NCBI GenBank assembly: GCA_903870955.1
Contig: CAIQEX010000400.1
Location: 1-10,408 of the forward strand
Source of the DNA: an uncultured beta proteobacterium
Lineage (GTDB): Bacteria; Pseudomonadota; Gammaproteobacteria; Burkholderiales; Burkholderiaceae_C
Reading direction: 5' to 3'
Length of the DNA stretch: 10,408 nt
Shown: one piece after another, positions 6,713-10,408 of the stretch
How positions within the stretch are numbered: the stretch's first letter is position 1
How the letters are laid out: each line of letters begins with the position of its first letter
Notes under the pieces: model-generated
What the model saw: the letters and a program-made list of their open reading frames with translations, nothing else
The model's database searches: none
Told to the model about the DNA's origin: nothing
Program-made: the position numbers and the translations under genes

Positions 6713-7911
6713 GCCTTCCCACTTCCATGCTCTGGCGTTTTGGCCTGTCGATGCCGCAGCATCGGCGCGTGTTTGCCAGCTTCTTCCTGTACTCGTTTTC
6801 CATGGGTGGCTTTTTTCCGCGCCTGGCCGAGATTCAACGTGCCATGGGCGTGGGCGAGGGCGCACTCGGTCTGGCACTGATTGGCGTGGCCGCCGGAACC
6901 TTGATTTCCCTGACCTTCGGTGCCTCCGTGATTGAACGCATGGGGCACCGCCGCACACTGATTGGGCTATTGCCGGTCTTGCCCTTGTTCTATGCCGCCG
7001 CCGCCCACGCGCCCACGCCGCTGTTGATGTTTGCCTGCCTTTTTCCGGCCGGCCTTCTGGTGGGCGCAATCGAGGTGGTGGTGAATCTGGAGGCCGACCG
7101 GGTGGAACACCAAACCGGGCGACGCATCATGAACCGCTCGCATGCTTTCTGGAGTATTGGCTTCTTTAGTGCATCCGCAATCGGTGCACTGATGGCCTAT
7201 CTGGGTGTCAGCCCGCAACTGCATCTGGCGGGCGTGGTACTCCTCTGCATGGCCGCCATGGTGCTGCTATTGGGGCGTTTTGAGGCGGCACCCTTGCGCG
7301 AAGACGACCACGGCCATGCAGAGGCCGAACCACCACGCTTTGCAACCCCCACCGCCGCGATTCTGGTGCTGGTGGTGGTGACGCTTCCGGCCATGGTGTT
7401 GGAAGGTGCGGGCTTTGACTGGTCTGCCATCTATATGCGCGACGTGTTTGGCGTCTCGGCTTTTTGGGGTGGCGTAGCGGTCGCCACAGGAGCCGCGGCG
7501 CAGGCCTTGATGCGCTACTTTGCCGATGGTTTTGTCGAGCGCCATAGCCCGGTCTTTGTGGCGCGCGCGCTTCTCAGCGTGCTGGCTCTTGGCGATGTGC
7601 TGGTGTTCGTGTCACCTTCGCCCTGGCTTTCATTGCTCGGCTTTGCCATGCTCGGTGTCGGCAGCAGTGCCATCTTTCCGCTGGCCATGTCGGCCGCCGC
7701 ACAGCGCACGGACCGGCCTTCGACGGTGAACGTGTCGTCCCTGGCCCAAACCGCATTTGTTTCGTTTTTGCTGGCTCCCCCGTTGCTGGGCTATGTGGCG
7801 CAAATTTTTGGAATTCGCTGGTCCTTTGGTATCGCGCTGCCCCTGGTCATCGCCAGCCTGTGGTTATCGCGTGTGCTGGGTGCTTCCCGGGTGGCCAACC
7901 GGGCTTCGTGA
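6709..7911 (+). CDS. Major facilitator superfamily transporter, YbjJ-like
   Basis: A 400-residue secondary transporter with about 12 predicted membrane helices. An MFS motif-A-like loop, GASVIERMGHRRTL (71-84), lies between helices 2 and 3, with a degenerate repeat (FADGFVERHSPVFV, 271-284) in the second half. A polar central loop at about 192-212 (acidic and His-rich, EDDHGHAEAE) separates the two six-helix bundles. The stretch around residues 120-152 (IEVVVNLEADRVEH, then NRSHAFWSIGF) is what I recognise from the YbjJ-like MFS group of proteobacteria, whose substrates are largely undefined. The gene starts within the DedA stop (ATGA) and has an AAGGTGG ribosome binding site. Its TGA ends three bases from the convergent REC-EAL stop. 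No substrate can be assigned. Confidence 0.9.
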   Translation: MSLPTSMLWRFGLSMPQHRRVFASFFLYSFSMGGFFPRLAEIQRAMGVGEGALGLALIGVAAGTLISLTFGASVIERMGHRRTLIGLLPVLPLFYAAAAHAPTPLLMFACLFPAGLLVGAIEVVVNLEADRVEHQTGRRIMNRSHAFWSIGFFSASAIGALMAYLGVSPQLHLAGVVLLCMAAMVLLLGRFEAAPLREDDHGHAEAEPPRFATPTAAILVLVVVTLPAMVLEGAGFDWSAIYMRDVFGVSAFWGGVAVATGAAAQALMRYFADGFVERHSPVFVARALLSVLALGDVLVFVSPSPWLSLLGFAMLGVGSSAIFPLAMSAAAQRTDRPSTVNVSSLAQTAFVSFLLAPPLLGYVAQIFGIRWSFGIALPLVIASLWLSRVLGASRVANRAS

Positions 7912-7914
7912 GCG

Positions 7915-9111
7915 TCAGTTCACCAGCAGCCATTCGCGAAACGCCTGTTCCGGCAGGGGTCGACTAATCAGGTAGCCCTGGGCCACTTCGCAGCCCAGCA
8001 CGTTCAGTTGATCCCAGTCAGCCTGCGTTTCCACGCCTTCAGCGACCGACAGCATGCCCATGCGTTGGCACATCGCAATTGCACCGGTCAGGATGGCATG
8101 TTTCTTTTCACTGAAGTTGGCATCGTGCACAAACTCGCGGTCAATCTTGAGTTCGCTAAAAGGGCAGCGGGCCAACTGCTTCATGGACGAATAGCCGGTA
8201 CCGTAATCATCCATGGCCACCCCAAAGCCCTTCATGCGCAGGCGGGCCAGCGCGCTAAGGGATTCGGCCAGGCGCATCATGAGTGAAGTTTCGGTCAGTT
8301 CCACGACAATGGTTTCGTTCGACAGGCCATGGGATTTGAGCACCCGCACCATGTCGTCAACCAGGCCTTCCGTGGTCAGCAGGGGCACGGGAAGGTTGAT
8401 CGAACAGTGCAACAGGTCTGGCCTTTCCGGCAGAGACTTCAGAAGTTTACAAACCATCTGCAACATATACATGAAGAAGTCCAAGCCCAATTTCTCGGAC
8501 TCCAGATGCTCGACAAACAGCACCGGCGGCAATATGCCGTGCACCGGGTGAATCCAGCGCACCAAGGCCTCCATGCCCCACACTTTGCGGTTGGGGAAAA
8601 AAACCTTGGGCTGGTAGTACGCGACAAGTTCACCCTGCAGCAATGCACGCGCGACATCTTCCGAGGTAAAGACCAGATCGCTGCGTGCCGAGATCAAGCC
8701 CCGGTTTTCAGGGTCGTAATTGGTCAGCAGTTCCCGCACCTGCATAATTTTCAAGGGCTTCGGGAAGACACCCAGGAGCTCCAGATGGCTGGCATCCGCA
8801 ATGTTTTGTACGGTGTCCAGCACGGCCTGCCCGACACTGCTCATGACGGCTACATAGAGGATTTTGCTGTCCCGTCGCTTGGCCAGTTTGCTCAGCAGTT
8901 CAATGCCATCCATATCCGGCATGTTGAGATCGGTGAGCACAAGGTCGACGTGACGGGACTCGATCAACTCCAGTGCGACATGGCCGTTCTCGGCCTGTAA
9001 CACTTGGGTAATGCCCAATTCCCTCAGCATTTCAATCGCCACCATCCGGTTGCTGGTCGAATCGTCAACGACCAATACGGTACGCGAATGCCATTTTTGT
9101 AAGTGTGTCAT
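7915..9111 (-). CDS. Response regulator with REC and EAL domains (c-di-GMP phosphodiesterase)
   Basis: A predicted phosphorylation-controlled enzyme that linearises cyclic di-GMP, with the same REC-EAL layout as Pseudomonas RocR. From the ATG at 9111 it is 398 residues. REC is 11-130, with acidic pair D16-D17, phosphoacceptor D61 (TDLNMPDMDG), S91 and K118, all intact. EAL is about 147-396, with EALVRW (181-186), N239, ELTE (271-274), MDDYGTGYS (300-308), KID (322-324), AEGVET (357-362) and AQGY (377-380). The metal-binding and catalytic residues expected of active EAL enzymes all appear present, and there is no GGDEF domain. The ATG at 9111 is chosen because an AGGAGT ribosome binding site sits 5 bases before it and the REC domain begins at residue 11. 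A frame extension to 9219 only adds non-conserved residues inside cheB. It is the last gene of the operon, 2 bp after cheB. A T7 run encodes V170-F172. Confidence 0.95.
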   Translation of the reverse strand: MTHLQKWHSRTVLVVDDSTSNRMVAIEMLRELGITQVLQAENGHVALELIESRHVDLVLTDLNMPDMDGIELLSKLAKRRDSKILYVAVMSSVGQAVLDTVQNIADASHLELLGVFPKPLKIMQVRELLTNYDPENRGLISARSDLVFTSEDVARALLQGELVAYYQPKVFFPNRKVWGMEALVRWIHPVHGILPPVLFVEHLESEKLGLDFFMYMLQMVCKLLKSLPERPDLLHCSINLPVPLLTTEGLVDDMVRVLKSHGLSNETIVVELTETSLMMRLAESLSALARLRMKGFGVAMDDYGTGYSSMKQLARCPFSELKIDREFVHDANFSEKKHAILTGAIAMCQRMGMLSVAEGVETQADWDQLNVLGCEVAQGYLISRPLPEQAFREWLLVN

Positions 9112-9113
9112 GG

Positions 9114-10196
9114 TTAACTCCTGATTCCTGCAAGCGTCGTTGCAATAGCGTCCAACGACATGACCTCCTGGACACCGCCGTGTGCCAGAGCCTCTTTCGG
9201 CATGCCAAATACCACGCAAGATTCCTCATCCTGCGCAATGGTGCGTGCGCCCACATCGTGCATTTCGCGCAGGCCCCGCGCACCGTCGTCTCCCATCCCG
9301 GTCAATATCACGCCCAGGGCATTGCGCCCGGCGCTGACTGCGATGGAGCGAAACAGCACATCCACCGACGGCCGGTGACGCGAGACCAGTGGCCCCTCCT
9401 TGACCTCGGCAATAAACTGGGTCCCGCTGCGCTGAACCAACAGGTGCTTGCCGCCGGGTGCAATTAACACCACGCCAGGAATCAGACGGTCGCCGGTTTG
9501 CGCTTCCTTCACCTCAACCTGGCACAAGGTGTTCAGTCGTTTGGCGAAGGAGGCGGTGAACTGATCTGGCATGTGCTGCACCACGACGACACCCGGTGTC
9601 GAGGTGGGCAATTTCGGCAGCAGGTACTCCAAAGCCTGGGTGCCTCCGGTCGATGTGCCAACGGCAATGATGTGGTCGGTGGTGCGAAACATGTCGCGGC
9701 CGGTTGGCGCTGCCAGGATGACATCCGCGTTGAGTTTGGCGGAAGGTGTCGGCGGCGTGCGGCTGTGGGACGGCGCCGTGGTTTTGATTTTTCCCATGCG
9801 CGCCGCCGCCGCCGCCCGTACCTCCTGAATCAATTCCGTAGCGGACTCTTCCAGAAAGGTTTTGAGTCCGAAAGTGGGCTTGGTAATGATGGAGACGGCG
9901 CCCGCCGACATCGCATCCAGGGTGATGGTGGCGCCCTTTTCGGTGAGCCATGAGCAGATGACGACCGGTGTGGGGCGTTGCGCCATGATCTGGCGCAGGA
10001 ACGTAAGCCCATCCATGCGCGGCATCTCGATGTCCAGCACGATGACATCGGGCCAGGCCAGTTTCATTTTTTGCTGGGCAAATATCGGGTCCGAGCACGA
10101 CGCCATGACCTCGATGTCGGGCGCGCCGTCCAGAATCAGCGTCAGCACTTCACGCATCACAGCCGAGTCATCGACGATCAAAACTTTAATGCTCAT
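9114..10196 (-). CDS. cheB: Protein-glutamate methylesterase/deamidase CheB
   Basis: CheB demethylates (and can deamidate) chemoreceptor glutamates, resetting sensitivity when its receiver is phosphorylated by CheA. In its 360 residues the receiver is 1-120 with D9-D10, phosphoacceptor D55 ([10 protein letters not shown]), S82 and K106. A linker at 125-165 includes five alanines (128-132) and a Ser/Thr/Pro-rich part. The methylesterase domain is 174-355, with catalytic S182 (GTSTGG), H208 (QHMPDQF) and D304 (GMGDDGA). These correspond to S164, H190 and D286 of Salmonella CheB with a constant offset of 18, so the enzyme looks active. The CSWLTEKGA segment resembles the CSTLTEKGA form I know from some non-enteric CheB proteins. 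The ATG at 10196 has an AGAGG ribosome binding site 6 bases upstream and overlaps the cheR stop by ATGA. Its last two codons, AGG AGT, form the ribosome binding site of the next gene. Confidence 0.97.
   Translation of the reverse strand: MSIKVLIVDDSAVMREVLTLILDGAPDIEVMASCSDPIFAQQKMKLAWPDVIVLDIEMPRMDGLTFLRQIMAQRPTPVVICSWLTEKGATITLDAMSAGAVSIITKPTFGLKTFLEESATELIQEVRAAAAARMGKIKTTAPSHSRTPPTPSAKLNADVILAAPTGRDMFRTTDHIIAVGTSTGGTQALEYLLPKLPTSTPGVVVVQHMPDQFTASFAKRLNTLCQVEVKEAQTGDRLIPGVVLIAPGGKHLLVQRSGTQFIAEVKEGPLVSRHRPSVDVLFRSIAVSAGRNALGVILTGMGDDGARGLREMHDVGARTIAQDEESCVVFGMPKEALAHGGVQEVMSLDAIATTLAGIRS
9117..9122 (-). promoter_or_regulatory. Ribosome binding site of the REC-EAL gene
   Basis: AGGAGT on the minus strand lies 5 bases before the ATG at 9111 and is formed by the last two sense codons of cheB. 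It fixes the REC-EAL start and suggests its translation is coupled to ribosomes finishing cheB. Confidence 0.7.
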
Positions 10197-10408
10197 GCTG
10201 CGCCTCTGCCCGTCAAATGGTCAGGCTCAAAGCGAAAGCGTGAAGGAGCCTCCTGAACCAAGGGCAACCGATGCCGCTGAATCGCCTCCGCGTGGCCAAT
10301 CAGCAGGTGGCCGCCATCGGTCAGCTTGTTGCAGAGCTGTTCCACGACGCGTTGTTTGGTCTCGTCGTTGAAGTAAATCAGGACATTGCGCAGGATGATG
10401 ACGTCGAA
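10193..10408 (-). CDS. cheR: Chemotaxis protein methyltransferase CheR, C-terminal part
   Basis: The minus-strand frame entering from the right edge gives 71 residues and a TGA. It reads [13 protein letters not shown], then a helix ([15 protein letters not shown]), then [13 protein letters not shown]. This is the end of the SAM-dependent methyltransferase fold of CheR, whose usual form is FDVIFCRNVMIYF followed later by GGYLFIGHSE. The enzyme methylates glutamates on chemoreceptors, opposing CheB. The protein ends shortly after the fold, with no TPR extension. The N-terminal domain and start are outside the window. The stop overlaps the cheB start (ATGA), so the two antagonistic enzymes are translationally coupled, and no cheD lies between them. 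The GHAEAI variant of GHSES is a small deviation. The fragment is too short to exclude a larger CheR fusion. Confidence 0.9.
   Translation of the reverse strand, partial: FDVIILRNVLIYFNDETKQRVVEQLCNKLTDGGHLLIGHAEAIQRHRLPLVQEAPSRFRFEPDHLTGRGAA
10203..10207 (-). promoter_or_regulatory. Ribosome binding site of cheB
   Basis: AGAGG on the minus strand sits 6 bases before the cheB ATG at 10196, within the last codons of cheR. It supports this start and coupling to cheR. Confidence 0.5.

Noticed and set aside
7886..7903. CCCGG/CCGGG hairpin near the end of the MFS gene as a terminator
   Set aside because: Five-bp stem with an 8-base loop, inside the coding region and without a following T run on either strand, so not an intrinsic terminator.
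8597..8603. A7 (coding T7) run in the REC-EAL gene as a phase-variation tract
   Set aside because: Encodes V170-F171-F172 in a conserved strand of the EAL domain. The length is modest and nothing else suggests phase variation.
8329..9000. Plus-strand open frame of 223 codons antisense to the REC-EAL gene
   Set aside because: The opposite strand encodes intact REC and EAL motifs throughout. The antisense product is Gln/His-rich without domain features.
9112..9219. Upstream extension of the REC-EAL gene to a start at 9219
   Set aside because: The extra 36 residues are encoded inside cheB, are Arg/Gly/Cys-rich and not receiver-like. The ATG at 9111 has a strong AGGAGT site and places the REC domain at the normal position.
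9799..9816. GCC triplet repeat in cheB
   Set aside because: It simply encodes a short polyalanine (residues 128-132) in the linker helix between CheB domains. Five triplets in GC-rich DNA are unremarkable.

Overview
The window reads as chromosomal DNA of a GC-rich betaproteobacterium. Burkholderiales is likely, and a Comamonadaceae-like relative (Rhodoferax/Polaromonas type) is my best guess. The grounds are the form of MutL (endonuclease motif with DMHA in place of DQHA), the GC-rich codon use and the style of the signalling proteins. The assignment is from recognition, not from a search. Coding density is very high: apart from the edges, the longest stretch without a gene is the 56 bp between mutL and the DedA gene. 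I see no tRNA, rRNA, CRISPR array, insertion sequence or integration scar.

Layout, left to right. (1) 1-3958, plus: a very large soluble hybrid histidine kinase, GAF-PAS-PAS-PAS-HisKA-HATPase-REC-REC-HPt plus a helical tail, whose 5' end lies outside the window. (2) 3984-6011, minus: mutL, the mismatch-repair matchmaker and endonuclease, convergent with the kinase. (3) 6012-6067: a 56-bp divergent promoter region in which both flanking genes have a -10-like hexamer 6 to 8 bases before the start codon and no Shine-Dalgarno sequence, suggesting leaderless transcripts both ways. (4) 6068-6712 and 6709-7911, plus: a DedA-family membrane protein and an MFS transporter overlapping by ATGA. (5) 7915-10408, minus: a tightly packed cheR(partial)-cheB-REC/EAL operon, with an ATGA overlap between cheR and cheB and only 2 bp between cheB and the REC-EAL gene. 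Its last gene ends 3 bp from the stop of the convergent MFS gene.

How the genes may work together. The right-hand operon joins the two chemoreceptor adaptation enzymes (CheR methyltransferase and CheB methylesterase) to a phosphorylation-controlled c-di-GMP phosphodiesterase, so one transcript could tie receptor adaptation to second-messenger breakdown. The left-hand kinase carries its own HPt domain and could in principle pass phosphate to a separate REC protein such as the REC-EAL; that link is inference only. mutL, the DedA gene and the MFS gene in between look like ordinary chromosomal genes.

I did not find a convincing undescribed system. The points most worth a second look are the missing Thr/Ser in the kinase's first receiver domain, the cheR-cheB-REC/EAL coupling without cheD, the back-to-back leaderless promoters, and a C7 tract at codons 6-8 of mutL that could act as a slippage site.
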